From positions 3,162,001 to 3,226,000 of the forward strand of contig NZ_CP075339.1 in the NCBI RefSeq assembly GCF_024399335.1: a stretch of 64,000 nt of DNA, written 5' to 3'. A model generated the notes under the pieces. It did no database searches. It worked only from the letters and a program-made list of their open reading frames with translations, and was not told the DNA's origin. Below are positions 1 through 8,250 of this stretch, piece by piece (the first letter of the stretch is position 1; the number at the start of each line of letters is the position of its first letter). A program made the translations under genes and the position numbers. The DNA is from Leucobacter aridicollis. GTDB lineage: Bacteria > Actinomycetota > Actinomycetes > Actinomycetales > Microbacteriaceae.

Positions 1-1237
1 GCCCGACGGGGATACCGGTCCAGGCCGCGACAACTCCGGCGATGTCCTCGTCAGTCACCTGCTCGTTCACCATGCGCGGCTCACCGTCCGGTCCAGACGC
101 CCCCTGCAGCTCCTCGCGCTCCGCTTCAGCAAGCTCCTTCTCAATGACCGGGATCTCGCCGTAGAGGAGCTTCGAGGCGCGCTCAAGGTTGCCCTCACGC
201 TGCGCGCGCTCCGCGTCCATTCGCTTGTGATCGAGCTTCTCGCGGAGCTCACCAACCCGGTTCAGAGTGGCACGCTCGCGCTCCCACCGCGCTTCGAGCC
301 CAGCAAGCTCGTTCTGTTTCTCAGTGAGGTCGGCCCGAAGCTTCGCGAGGCGCTCCTTCGACGCGTCGTCCTTTTCTTTCTTGAGCGCGAGCTCCTCGAG
401 CTTCAGGCGATCAACCGCGCGCCGTAGCTCGTCGATTTCGAGCGGCGCAGAGTCGATTTCCATGCGTAGCCGAGACGCCGCCTCATCGATGAGGTCGATA
501 GCCTTATCGGGCAGCTGTCGCGCTGTGATGTAGCGGTTCGAGAGCGACGCGGCAGCGACGAGGGCCGAGTCGGCGATCGTCACCTTGTGATGCGCCTCGT
601 AGCGCTCCTTCAAACCGCGCAGAATAGCCACAGTGTCTTCGACAGATGGCTCGCCAACGTAGACCTGCTGGAAGCGCCGCTCAAGCGCTGCATCCTTCTC
701 GATGTACTCACGGTACTCATCGAGCGTTGTCGCGCCGATCAGCCGCAGCTCGCCACGCGCCAGCATGGGTTTGAGCATCTGCGACGCTGCGACTGACGAC
801 TCCCCGCCACCGGCCCCCATGAGAGTGTGGAGCTCGTCAATGAAGGTGATGATCTGGCCGTTAGACTCCTTGATCTCGGCGAGCACGGCCTTCATGCGCT
901 CCTCAAACTCGCCACGGTACTTCGCGCCAGCGATGAGCGCGGAGATATCGAGCGAGATGAGCTCTTTGCCCTTCAATGACTCGGCCACGTCGCCGGCGAC
1001 GATGCGCTGGGCGAGCCCCTCGACGACGGCGGTCTTCCCAACGCCTGGTTCGCCAATAAGTACTGGGTTGTTCTTGGTGCGCCTGGTGAGCACCTGGCTG
1101 ACGCGACGAATCTCACTGTCGCGTCCAATGACAGGGTCAAGCTTCCCTGAGCGCGCCACCTCGGTGAGGTTCACGCCGAACTGCTCGAGCGCGCTTTCCT
1201 TGCCTTCGCCTTCGGCTGGCTGCCAATTTGCCTGCAT
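1..1237 (-). CDS. clpB: ATP-dependent chaperone ClpB, lacking the N-terminal domain (partial, 3' end outside window)
   Basis: Cytosolic Hsp100 disaggregase that threads aggregated protein together with DnaK. The frame is open from the ATG at 1237 to the window edge, giving 412 residues. Walker A GEPGVGKT lies at about residues 62-69, Walker B in ITFIDELH, and the AAA1 motif [18 protein letters not shown] follows. A long charged coiled coil (MD domain) precedes the junction AAWTGIPVG at the edge. A ribosome site (AAAGGA) lies before the ATG. The protein begins about 20 residues before the first AAA module, so the Clp_N double repeat of about 150 residues is absent. No in-frame upstream extension resembles Clp_N. 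AAA2 lies outside the window. A HAIR operator is just upstream. Confidence 0.93.
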   Translation of the reverse strand, partial: MQANWQPAEGEGKESALEQFGVNLTEVARSGKLDPVIGRDSEIRRVSQVLTRRTKNNPVLIGEPGVGKTAVVEGLAQRIVAGDVAESLKGKELISLDISALIAGAKYRGEFEERMKAVLAEIKESNGQIITFIDELHTLMGAGGGESSVAASQMLKPMLARGELRLIGATTLDEYREYIEKDAALERRFQQVYVGEPSVEDTVAILRGLKERYEAHHKVTIADSALVAAASLSNRYITARQLPDKAIDLIDEAASRLRMEIDSAPLEIDELRRAVDRLKLEELALKKEKDDASKERLAKLRADLTEKQNELAGLEARWERERATLNRVGELREKLDHKRMDAERAQREGNLERASKLLYGEIPVIEKELAEAEREELQGASGPDGEPRMVNEQVTDEDIAGVVAAWTGIPVG

Positions 1238-1289
1238 GATGTCCTTTCGTGATGAGCGGCACGACCGGCACCCGCGGCCGGCCAGAAAA

Positions 1290-1310
1290 CCTGAGTCGAT
1301 ATGACTCAAG
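1290..1310 (-). promoter_or_regulatory. HAIR operator (HspR site) upstream of clpB
   Basis: Read on the minus strand the site is CTTGAGT, seven bases, ACTCAGG. The published HspR-associated inverted repeat is CTTGAGT-N7-ACTCAAG, so 13 of 14 arm bases match. It lies 53 bp upstream of the clpB start and points to repression by HspR, released on heat shock. Confidence 0.85.
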
Positions 1311-1364
1311 TTTAATCGCTGTCGCCATTTCACGCCAGTCCATCACCTGAGACTCTGCTGAGCG

Positions 1365-2144
1365 CTACTCGAGATGCCGCAGGTACCTGTCTGGCGCTGC
1401 CATGAACCTGCGCCAGGCGTCGACGATCTCAAGGTCGTCATAGCTCGACCGCCGCATTCCCCACTCACCGAGCTCATAAATGTCTGCCCCCGGCACAGCC
1501 GCGAGTACCGGCGAGTGCGTGGACAGAATGACCTGCGACCCGTTCGCCGCAAGCTCACTCATACGCGCAAGCAGCCCGAGCGAGTTCGTGAAGGAGAGCG
1601 CCGACTCAGGCTCGTCGAACACCCACAAGCCACGCACGCGCTCACGAGCTCCCAGATACTCAAGAAAGGACTCGCCATGGCTCTGATAGTTGTGGCGACC
1701 AAGTGGGCCGCTGTCTGCCGACTCAATCTCATACAGGTACCCAAAATGGCTGTGCATCGTCTCCGCCCGCAGAAACACCCCTTTACGCGATGCCCCAGCG
1801 CCTCGCGCAAGCTGCAGGTGAGACTCAAGCGGAGACTCACTCGCGAACGTTGAGTGCCTCGCGTTGTGTGTGCCACCCTCGGGGTTCAGTCCGTACGCCG
1901 CGGCGATGGCCTCAACTATTGTCGACTTGCCCGCACCGTTCTCGCCAACAAAGACAGTGATGGGTCCAAACTCAATGCCGACCTCAAGCAGCTGCCGCAC
2001 CGCCGGGACCTGAGCGAACCACGCCTCACGGTCTGCCGGCGCTTGCGGATGCTCTTCGACCCAGCGCACAGGGAGTGAGTTCAGCGCCAAATGAGCCTCC
2101 TTGATATCTCGCGTCGCTCTGACCCTACGGTGCGGGTCGGACAT
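1365..2144 (-). CDS. AAA family ATPase, ABC/RecF-like
   Basis: A 259-residue stand-alone ATPase of the AAA_21/AAA_23 type. Walker A GENGAGKST is at residues 67-75, Walker B WVFDEPESAL lies near residue 175, and an H-loop VILSTHSPVLAA follows. No membrane segment or DNA-binding domain is visible, so it is a cytosolic ATPase of unknown partner rather than a transporter subunit. The open frame extends upstream to 2246, but those extra residues are arginine-rich and unlike the family, so the ATG at 2144 (MSDPHRR) is preferred. Related proteins are often annotated as predicted ATPases. The specific function is unknown. Confidence 0.8.
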   Translation of the reverse strand: MSDPHRRVRATRDIKEAHLALNSLPVRWVEEHPQAPADREAWFAQVPAVRQLLEVGIEFGPITVFVGENGAGKSTIVEAIAAAYGLNPEGGTHNARHSTFASESPLESHLQLARGAGASRKGVFLRAETMHSHFGYLYEIESADSGPLGRHNYQSHGESFLEYLGARERVRGLWVFDEPESALSFTNSLGLLARMSELAANGSQVILSTHSPVLAAVPGADIYELGEWGMRRSSYDDLEIVDAWRRFMAAPDRYLRHLE

Positions 2145-2310
2145 CGGCGAGTGCTCACGGGCTCGGCAGGTCCGACCGCCACGCCTTGTATCTGCAGAAG
2201 ATCTGTCCGGATCGCCGGGGAGCGGCATACCTACAGCCGATTGCATTCGGTGGGTTCTGCGCGGTTCGCGGAAGCCGGCCTCGACGTCTCCATGGGTTTA
2301 GGGTGAAAGG

Positions 2311-3354
2311 GTGACCGATTCCTTCGCAGCCCACCCACACGCATTCGCCTCAGACAACTGGGCAGGCGTTCACCCCGAGGTCATGGAGGCGATCGCAGCC
2401 GCCAACGTCGGACACGCAGTCGCCTACGGCGGGGACCCGTGGACGTCCGAGCTGCAGGGCCACGCCCGCAGGCTGTTCGGTCCGGAGGCCGAGATCTTCC
2501 CTGTGTTTAACGGCTCGGGAGCCAACGTCCTCGCACTCCAATCGGCGATCCCACGATGGGGCGCAGTCATCTGCGCCACAACGGCACACGTGAATACCGA
2601 CGAGACAGGAGCACCCGAGAAGACGGGTGGGCTGAAGCTTCTGCAGGTCGACACCCCTGACGGCAAGCTCACTCCCCAGCTCGTGGATCGCGAGGCCTGG
2701 GGGTGGGGGTCGCAGCACCGCGCGCAGCCCCTTGCGGTGACGATCTCACAGACCACAGAGCTTGGCACGAGCTACACGCCTCAAGAGATCCGGGAGCTCG
2801 CCGATCACGCCCACGAGCACGGCATGCTGCTGCACATCGACGGCTCCAGGATCGGCGCTGCCGCCGCGCACCTCGGCACGAGCCTCGCCTCGATCTCCAG
2901 CGACGCCGGTGCCGACTTGCTCAGCCTCGGTGCGACGAAGAGTGGCGGGCTGGGGGCCGAAGCCGTCGTGCTCCTCCGGCAGGGAACAGGAGCTGGTATC
3001 GACTACCTGCGCAAGATCAACCTCCAGCTCGCATCGAAGATGCGCTTCGCTTCGGCCCAGCTCAATGCCCTCTATGGCGGCGACCTGTGGCTCCGGTCGG
3101 CAACTCATTCGAACGCGATGGCAGCTCGCCTCGCTGCTGGCATCGAGCAGTCTGCGGCAGCGGGAGTGCGGATCGCGTTCCCGGTCCAGTCAAACGCCGT
3201 GTTCGTTGAGCTTCCCGAGGCCGTCGCCGAGCGCGCTCAGCGCCGGTTCACCTTCGGCGCCTGGCCAACACAGCGCGGCCTGTACAGGTTGATGTGTGCG
3301 TGGGACACGACCGAGGCAGACGTCGATGAGCTGATCGGGTTGCTCGCGGAATAG
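2311..3354 (+). CDS. Low-specificity L-threonine aldolase family protein
   Basis: A 347-residue PLP enzyme of the beta-eliminating lyase / threonine aldolase family, which splits L-threonine or L-allo-threonine to glycine and acetaldehyde. Seen: SDNWAGVHPEV near the N-terminus, a phosphate-binding region FNGSGANVLAL, the AHVNTDETGAPE stretch, LHIDGSRIGAAAA (PLP-ring Asp) and the Schiff-base lysine K210 in LGATKSGG. The start is GTG with GAAAGG directly abutting it, an unusually short ribosome-site spacing, so a downstream start or leaderless initiation cannot be excluded. It converges on lysE. The exact substrate is not decided by the sequence. Confidence 0.88.
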   Translation: MTDSFAAHPHAFASDNWAGVHPEVMEAIAAANVGHAVAYGGDPWTSELQGHARRLFGPEAEIFPVFNGSGANVLALQSAIPRWGAVICATTAHVNTDETGAPEKTGGLKLLQVDTPDGKLTPQLVDREAWGWGSQHRAQPLAVTISQTTELGTSYTPQEIRELADHAHEHGMLLHIDGSRIGAAAAHLGTSLASISSDAGADLLSLGATKSGGLGAEAVVLLRQGTGAGIDYLRKINLQLASKMRFASAQLNALYGGDLWLRSATHSNAMAARLAAGIEQSAAAGVRIAFPVQSNAVFVELPEAVAERAQRRFTFGAWPTQRGLYRLMCAWDTTEADVDELIGLLAE

Positions 3355-3411
3355 CTTGCTGAGCCGCACACCGCGGCAGTGCTCGCGGCGCACAGGGACT
3401 TCGAGTCGACG

Positions 3412-4023
3412 CTAGATCCCACCGAACGCCAACCTCGCAGCAATAACAAGCATGATTGCGGCCACAACACCATCGAGAATCTGCCACGAGCGAGGGGTCG
3501 CGAAGAAGCGCGTGAGGGCGCGGGCGCCATAGCCGAGCGTAAAGAACCAGCCGATGCTCGCGACAGCACCACCGAGTGCGAACCACCACTTGCCTGGGTC
3601 CCCCTGAGCGTTGCCGATTGACCCCATGAGCACCATAGTGTCGAGGTACACGTGCGGGTTGAGGTAGGTGATCGCGAGGCAGGCGAGCACGACGCTCTTC
3701 AGCGACCGCGGCTCTCCTTGGCCGCCCGCAACCAGCACCTCAGGTTTCAGGGATCTCCGCGCCGCAGAATACGCGTACCAGAGCAAGAACGCGACACCGC
3801 CCCAGCGAACGATCTCAAGCACGAGCGGGGCCCGCTCGACGACAAGCCCGATTCCCGCGATGCCGAGGGTCTCGAGAAGTGCGTCGGTCAGGCCGCAGAT
3901 CAGCACGACGGGGAGCACGTGTTCCCGCCGAATACCCTGACGCAGCACGAAGGCATTCTGCGCACCAATCGCCACGATGAGAGAGAGCCCGCTGCCGATA
4001 CCTGTAAGAAAGGGAAGAATCAC
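3412..4023 (-). CDS. LysE/ArgO family amino-acid exporter
   Basis: A 203-residue inner-membrane protein with the six-helix LysE fold, expected to export basic amino acids (lysine, arginine) and prevent toxic build-up from peptide uptake. The signature IGAQNAFVLRQGIRREHV is near residue 20, NPHVYLDTMV near residue 125, and hydrophobic stretches run throughout. Length matches the family (about 200-235). It is divergently transcribed from a LysR-type regulator of the LysG/ArgP class with 91 bp between starts, the classic lysE-lysG arrangement known from Corynebacterium. Family assignment is firm; the substrate (Lys versus Arg) is inferred. Confidence 0.92.
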   Translation of the reverse strand: MILPFLTGIGSGLSLIVAIGAQNAFVLRQGIRREHVLPVVLICGLTDALLETLGIAGIGLVVERAPLVLEIVRWGGVAFLLWYAYSAARRSLKPEVLVAGGQGEPRSLKSVVLACLAITYLNPHVYLDTMVLMGSIGNAQGDPGKWWFALGGAVASIGWFFTLGYGARALTRFFATPRSWQILDGVVAAIMLVIAARLAFGGI

Positions 4024-4083
4024 GAAGACGACGCTACGGGTCCGCGCAGGCGCCGCGCTAGTTCAGCGGAGTGAAAGATTCTG

Positions 4084-4103
4084 AAGTTACATAAGCTGTA
4101 CTT
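4084..4103. promoter_or_regulatory. Candidate LysG/ArgP operator in the lysE-lysG intergenic region
   Basis: An imperfect inverted repeat, AAGT.ACA on the left and TGTACTT on the right, fills the centre of the 91-bp divergent region and runs into an AT-rich TAATAT block just before the regulator start. LysR-type regulators bind such dyads beside their own divergent target. Assigned by position and symmetry only. Confidence 0.4.
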
Positions 4104-4114
4104 AATATAGGGGT

Positions 4115-5020
4115 GTGGACCTTCCGATCGAACACCTCCGCACCCTCGCAGCCGTCATCGACGAGGGCTCTCTCGAGGGCGCGGCGCGGGCGCTGCACGT
4201 TTCACCCTCAGCGGTGAGCCAACGGGTTCGCAGCATGGAGGAGCGGGTTGGCACCGTCCTGCTCCTACGCACACGACCCGTCACCACGACAGCCGCTGGG
4301 GCAACCCTGCTTCGGGCAGCACGCCAGGTCTCCCGGGTCATCGACGACGCAGCTACGGAGCTCGACGAGAGCAGCACCCGAGGGTCGCTCGTCAAGCTCG
4401 TCATCAACGCAGATTCGCTCGCGACCTGGTTCGTCCCAGCGCTCGCCAGGGCAGCCGCGGCTACTGGGGCGCGCTTCGAGGTGCTGCGGGCAGACGAAAC
4501 CGTCTCGACCGAGAAGCTCCGAAGCGGCGAGGTCATGGCTGCGCTCACGTCGACGGCTGAAGCGGTGCCCGGGTGCGTCTCTGAGCTCATCGGCGTCGAT
4601 AGGTATTACGCGGTCGCTTCGCCCGGGTTCATTGCAGCTCACCTTCCGAACGGCCTCACCAAAGCCGCGCTCGAGCGCGCACCGATGGTGGAGTTCGACA
4701 GGCACGACATGTTCCAACAGCGGTTCCTCTCGAACCTCGGTCACGTCGAAATCGCGCCTCCGCGCCACTACGTGCCTTCCTCCGCCGAGTTTGCGACCGC
4801 CGTCGAACTCGGTATGGGGTGGGGCATGCTGCCGCGCCTCCAGTGCGCCCCGCAGCTCGCAACGGGAGCGCTCGTTGAGCTCGCACCAGACGAGCCGCTC
4901 GACCTCCCGCTGTACTGGCAGCGGTGGAACCTCAGATCGCCCGTCCTCGACGAGCTCTCGGCGATCATTGCCGACGAGGCCAAGCAGGCACTGAACTTCG
5001 CGAAGCCGGAATACAGCTAA
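4115..5020 (+). CDS. LysR-type regulator, LysG/ArgP family
   Basis: A 301-residue transcription factor. The N-terminal winged helix (LRTLAAVIDEGSLEGAARAL, then HVSPSAVSQRVRSMEERVG) spans about residues 8-55, followed by a LysR substrate-binding domain to the C-terminus. The start is GTG, giving MDLPIEHLRT, typical of the LysG/ArgP branch. In this family the protein binds lysine or arginine and activates the divergent exporter gene. The adjacent lysE supports this role. The next gene (nitroreductase) begins 66 bp downstream with its own ribosome site and is probably a separate function. Confidence 0.9.
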   Translation: MDLPIEHLRTLAAVIDEGSLEGAARALHVSPSAVSQRVRSMEERVGTVLLLRTRPVTTTAAGATLLRAARQVSRVIDDAATELDESSTRGSLVKLVINADSLATWFVPALARAAAATGARFEVLRADETVSTEKLRSGEVMAALTSTAEAVPGCVSELIGVDRYYAVASPGFIAAHLPNGLTKAALERAPMVEFDRHDMFQQRFLSNLGHVEIAPPRHYVPSSAEFATAVELGMGWGMLPRLQCAPQLATGALVELAPDEPLDLPLYWQRWNLRSPVLDELSAIIADEAKQALNFAKPEYS

Positions 5021-5085
5021 CGCCTTGGGCGTTCATTCAATCTGGCGAGGGAATACCCCCGCGATTCGTTTCACCCAGGAGATTC

Positions 5086-5661
5086 ATGTCTGCGAAGCAC
5101 GCAACTACAAGCGCACCGATTCTGAGCACCCTCACGGAGCGTTGGAGCCCTCGCGCGTTCGATAGCGACCACTCGCTACCCGAGAACGCACTGTTGAGCG
5201 CATTCGAGGCCGCTCGTTGGTCGCCAAGCGCGAACAACTCTCAGCCCTGGCGATTCATCGTTGCTCGCCGCGGCACCGAGTCCTTCGCCAAGATCGAGGC
5301 CACCCTCGCAGGGTTCAACTCAGCGTGGGCCGGCGCGGCATCTGCCCTCGTTGTGAACCTTGCTGTTGTCAAGAATGAGGCTGGCGAACCGCAGCGTTGG
5401 GCCGAGTACGACCTCGGTCAGGCAGTCGCGCACCTCTCGGTGCAGGCGCACAGCGAAGGTCTCTATGTGCACCAGATGGGTGGCTTTGATGCCGCGAAGA
5501 TCAGCGAGGTGTTCGGCCTCGGTGACGACCTGCACGCGGTTTCGGTCATGACGATCGGCAAGCTCGGGCTGCCCGAGCAGCTCGCAGAGCCCCTCAAGGA
5601 GCGCGAACTCGCGCCGCGTTCGCGCCTAGAGGTCGATGATCTCATCATCGTGAACGACTAA
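5086..5661 (+). CDS. Nitroreductase family FMN oxidoreductase
   Basis: A 191-residue FMN-dependent, NAD(P)H-using reductase. Seen: LTERWSPRAFDSD at about residues 16-28 (FMN phosphate Arg), ARWSPSANNSQPWRF at about 44-58 (FMN-binding), and the QAVAHLSVQAHSEGL segment of the second helix region. The ATG at 5086 has a good ribosome site (CAGGAGATTC). The frame is open upstream to 4924, but that part overlaps lysG and does not resemble the family. Substrate unknown; quinones or nitroaromatics are typical. It converges on the next minus-strand gene, with a weak hairpin candidate near 5670-5686. Confidence 0.88.
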   Translation: MSAKHATTSAPILSTLTERWSPRAFDSDHSLPENALLSAFEAARWSPSANNSQPWRFIVARRGTESFAKIEATLAGFNSAWAGAASALVVNLAVVKNEAGEPQRWAEYDLGQAVAHLSVQAHSEGLYVHQMGGFDAAKISEVFGLGDDLHAVSVMTIGKLGLPEQLAEPLKERELAPRSRLEVDDLIIVND

Positions 5662-5703
5662 CACGCTCACGCCGCTTCACACGGCGCTAGAGGCCGGGGC
5701 CAC

Positions 5704-6123
5704 CTACTCGGTGGTCTCCGCCTCGTAGGCCTCGCCGTCGAGCCGCAGCGCCCGCACGAGGTCGGCCGCGTGCACCGTCGAAATTATGACACGCGAGAAG
5801 GTATCAAACTCTCCGACCCAGCCACGGTTCTCGTCGGCCCCCTCAGGCACGTCGAGATCGATCACGACTGCCTCGCGTCCCCTCCGGGCAAGCAGAAAAT
5901 CCCTACCTCCGCGCGTGCGCCAGGTCCCGTACGCCAGGCCGCGTGGAAGTCCCGCGCCGGGCGAGCGGATTCCGCGGATCCACACCCAGGGATCCTCAGT
6001 GATCACTGCCGAGCGGATCGCAGCGCGGTCGAGCACGACATCGCGCCTACGCAGAGCAACTGTCTTCTCAGCGGCAGTCAGCCGGATGATGACCCGGTCT
6101 GCGTGAACCTCAACCCGAGCCAT
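5704..6123 (-). CDS. Conserved hypothetical protein (predicted all-beta, PH-like)
   Basis: A 139-residue soluble protein with no signal peptide or membrane segment. The pattern (RVIIRLTAAEKTVALRR, then DPWVWIRGIRSPGAGLP, then LAYGTWRTRGGRDFLLARR, then EAVVIDLDV) matches a small family of actinobacterial proteins that I recall as predicted PH-like beta barrels. That recollection is not a search result. No catalytic motif is seen. It starts 2 bp after the hemD stop on the same strand, so the two are probably co-transcribed, which says little about its role. Confidence 0.6.
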   Translation of the reverse strand: MARVEVHADRVIIRLTAAEKTVALRRRDVVLDRAAIRSAVITEDPWVWIRGIRSPGAGLPRGLAYGTWRTRGGRDFLLARRGREAVVIDLDVPEGADENRGWVGEFDTFSRVIISTVHAADLVRALRLDGEAYEAETTE

Positions 6124-6125
6124 CG

Positions 6126-6908
6126 CTAGTCCAGCATGTCGCTGTGGTCGATTGCAGACTCAACGGCTTCGATGATCGCATCGATCTCTGCCTGGCGATC
6201 TCCACGAGCGCCCGCGAGTTCAAGCTCCGCAGCGGCAGCGACGGTACTCTCGCCGACGCAGACAACGAGCGTGTCTGCAGGAAGCTGCGGGAACTGCTTG
6301 CGCACTTCCTCAGCGATCTTCGCGGAGGCGACGAGGATCGCGTTGATGCGCCCCGAGTCGATATCTTCGCGGATGTGCACCGAAGCCGGGACCCCGATGG
6401 TGCGGAATGCGAGAACCTGAGTGACGTCGTGGCCACGCTCGATGAGCCCAGTGGTGAGCACCGGCGTCGCAACGTCTGACCGGAGGGTGAGCACGCGCAA
6501 CACCTCGCCCGAGTCGATCTCAGTCCATTCCTTCAGCAGCTGAAACGTTGTGTTGTTGTCTTCGTCTGGTGTGAGCGTGACGGGATAACCGGCCTCACGG
6601 AAGGCGACGGCAGTTGCCTCTCCAACGATGGCGACTTTCGTCCGCTCATGGAACACCGCACTGTGGTGCTTGAGCACGTCAGCGACCGTCGCACTCGTCG
6701 CCGTCATCCAATCAAATTCACCGGCTTCGAGGTCCTTCAGAGCCTCGACAAGCTTGTCTTCTTCGCTCGTATGCGAGAAGTCCACGAGCGGGGCGATAAC
6801 CGTCTGAGCGCCACGATCACGCAGCGCCTGCGAGACAAGGTCACCCCAGATCCCACCGCGTGGAACAAGCACACGGAGGCCGCCGAGCAGCTTAGCCTGA
6901 TCCGACAT
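6126..6908 (-). CDS. hemD: Uroporphyrinogen-III synthase
   Basis: A 260-residue cytosolic enzyme that cyclises hydroxymethylbilane to uroporphyrinogen III in tetrapyrrole synthesis. The two-lobed HemD fold is suggested by GGLRVLVPRGGIWGDLVSQALRDRGA at the N-terminus, the FDWMTATSATVADVL segment (usual 'W...TS.NAV'), and VCVGESTVAAA near the C-terminus. HemD sequences diverge strongly, so the call rests on order of motifs and length. The ATG at 6908 is preferred over an upstream TTG at 6935. It is separated from the other heme gene here, hemY, by an envelope operon. A terminator at 6959-6985 insulates it from that operon. Confidence 0.82.
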   Translation of the reverse strand: MSDQAKLLGGLRVLVPRGGIWGDLVSQALRDRGAQTVIAPLVDFSHTSEEDKLVEALKDLEAGEFDWMTATSATVADVLKHHSAVFHERTKVAIVGEATAVAFREAGYPVTLTPDEDNNTTFQLLKEWTEIDSGEVLRVLTLRSDVATPVLTTGLIERGHDVTQVLAFRTIGVPASVHIREDIDSGRINAILVASAKIAEEVRKQFPQLPADTLVVCVGESTVAAAAELELAGARGDRQAEIDAIIEAVESAIDHSDMLD

Positions 6909-6958
6909 ACACCCCACATCACTCGAAACGAACAAGAATCGCGCAATGGCGACTTCTT

Positions 6959-6985
6959 AAAAACACGACCCCGGCAGAGTCGTGT
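6959..6985 (-). terminator. Rho-independent terminator after the YtxH/holin/DUF3618 operon
   Basis: Read on the minus strand: a 7-bp stem ACACGAC / GTCGTGT around a 9-nt loop, followed by TTTT. It lies between the DUF3618 gene stop and the hemD start. It is one of the few stems here with a U-tract. Confidence 0.7.
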
Positions 6986-7111
6986 GTTCACCTATTCTCG
7001 CTCTGCGCCGGGCAAGACGCAAAACCGAGGGCCTGATCCAGCCGATTGCAACCGAGCTGTTACGCACGCATTCGCGCGGGCCGGTAACATTCGACCCGCC
7101 CCTGGCGGCGG

Positions 7112-7378
7112 TTACGACCTGAAATTGCGCCCCGCTCGCTTCGCTATCGCCCACACAATAACTCCAGCTGTGGCCGCAACCGCAACAACTCCAGCAACGA
7201 ATACGAGCGGCCGCTCCCTCCGTTCTTCGCGAACGCGCAGACTGACTCGCTCGGTCGCATCGTCGATGCGCTTTGCGTAGTTCAACCTGTCACTGAGCTG
7301 CCCCAGCGTGTCGTAGAGCTCGGCGCGGGCTGCGTCGGCCTCCGCGATGCCGAGTTGCCTGCGTTCCTGCGGATTCAT
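7112..7378 (-). CDS. DUF3618 family small membrane protein
   Basis: An 88-residue protein with an N-terminal polar helix (RAELYDTLGQLSDRLNYAKRID, the DUF3618 hallmark of R..L..tl..L..kln) and one C-terminal membrane helix (VFVAGVVAVAATAGVIVWAI, about residues 59-78). It overlaps the holin-like gene by 4 bp and ends a three-gene operon. The family co-occurs with phage-holin-like and YtxH proteins in actinobacteria and is thought to act at the envelope. No biochemical function is known. Confidence 0.8.
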   Translation of the reverse strand: MNPQERRQLGIAEADAARAELYDTLGQLSDRLNYAKRIDDATERVSLRVREERRERPLVFVAGVVAVAATAGVIVWAIAKRAGRNFRS

Positions 7379-7836
7379 CGCTGGCCTCCCTGGGGATTCG
7401 CACCGTAGGCGGTGTCAGTTGTGTGCCCCGGCTTCGCGTCGGCGTTGAAGCGCACGTCGGAGAGCGCCGCCACGTCGTTTCCGACACGATCAAGTGTCTG
7501 CTCGGGAACCGGGTTTCCCCGCTGGATGAGCTTGAACCCGGCGAAGAGCGCTGCGGCCGCGAGCAACAACAGCCCGGCTGCCACCACAAGCGCGGCGAGC
7601 CACCACGGCCAGACGAGCGCGAGCGCCGCAATCGCCGCAATCACGAGCGCCTGCAGCATGAAGAAGATGAAGAACAGCGCCACAGCAACACCAGCCGCAC
7701 CGATTCCCGCCTTCTTCGCGGCGCCAATCGCTTCCTGCTTCGCGTTGTTGTACTCAATCTTGGCGAGCGAGACTATCTGCTGCGGCAGGCGCGCAAGGAG
7801 CTCAAACGTCCCGGCCTCATCGCGTTTGCGACTCAT
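7375..7836 (-). CDS. Phage-holin-like (DUF1469 / superfamily III) membrane protein
   Basis: A 153-residue protein. It has an N-terminal amphipathic region (TFELLARLPQQIVSLAKIEY), then two pairs of hydrophobic segments at about residues 43-62 and 65-98, and a polar C-terminus. This is the architecture of actinobacterial 'phage holin family' proteins, which are chromosomal envelope proteins rather than phage lysis genes. It overlaps both neighbours by 4 bp. No prophage genes surround it, so a cell-envelope role is more likely than lysis. Confidence 0.8.
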   Translation of the reverse strand: MSRKRDEAGTFELLARLPQQIVSLAKIEYNNAKQEAIGAAKKAGIGAAGVAVALFFIFFMLQALVIAAIAALALVWPWWLAALVVAAGLLLLAAAALFAGFKLIQRGNPVPEQTLDRVGNDVAALSDVRFNADAKPGHTTDTAYGANPQGGQR

Positions 7837-8138
7837 GCCGGTGTCTCCCCCTGGGCGTCAACTGCGCGGGGCCCCCGCGACTCTGGTGAAGGCGCGTCAC
7901 GATTTGGCTGGGTAGCCGCGACGAACGCAGACTTCGCTGCGCGCGATGCGGCGGCCTTGACGCTCTGGACTTGGTCATTGACCGAACCCTTCACTGCTGT
8001 CACGCCCTGTTGCACGAGCGGCGTCTCCCAGACCGCGATCGCTCCGCGCTTGATCTGCTCGTAGCGGGCGCGACCAGCGCGGGTGCCCAACACGTAACCG
8101 ACTGCGGCTCCGATAACGAAACCTACTTTGCCTCTCAT
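7833..8138 (-). CDS. YtxH-like small protein
   Basis: A 101-residue protein with a single N-terminal glycine-zipper membrane segment (KVGFVIGAAVGYVLGTRAGR, about residues 4-23) followed by a helical, charged tail (RYEQIKRGAIAVWETPLVQQ and onward) and a proline/acid-rich end. This is the YtxH/general-stress layout. First gene of the operon with the holin-like and DUF3618 genes. Role inferred as envelope or stress-related; no enzyme motif. Confidence 0.75.
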   Translation of the reverse strand: MRGKVGFVIGAAVGYVLGTRAGRARYEQIKRGAIAVWETPLVQQGVTAVKGSVNDQVQSVKAAASRAAKSAFVAATQPNRDAPSPESRGPRAVDAQGETPA

Positions 8139-8250
8139 GCACTGCCTCCCGAGCGTCGTGTCCCCAGCCTACTCTTCACCGCCGGGTCCAAATACATTCC
8201 TGTTTCGAGATATACAGCCTACGCTGCGAGCATCTCAAAGACCACAGGCG

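Noticed and set aside
702..1304. 200-codon plus-strand frame inside the clpB region
   Set aside because: Antisense of clpB; crosses the HAIR promoter.
5670..5686. Small CGCCG / CGGCG hairpin between nitroreductase and hypothetical genes
   Set aside because: Only 5 bp of stem; too weak in DNA of this composition to list as a terminator.
7375..7836. Prophage remnant based on the holin-like gene
   Set aside because: No endolysin, integrase, capsid or tail genes nearby; this holin-like family is chromosomal in actinobacteria.
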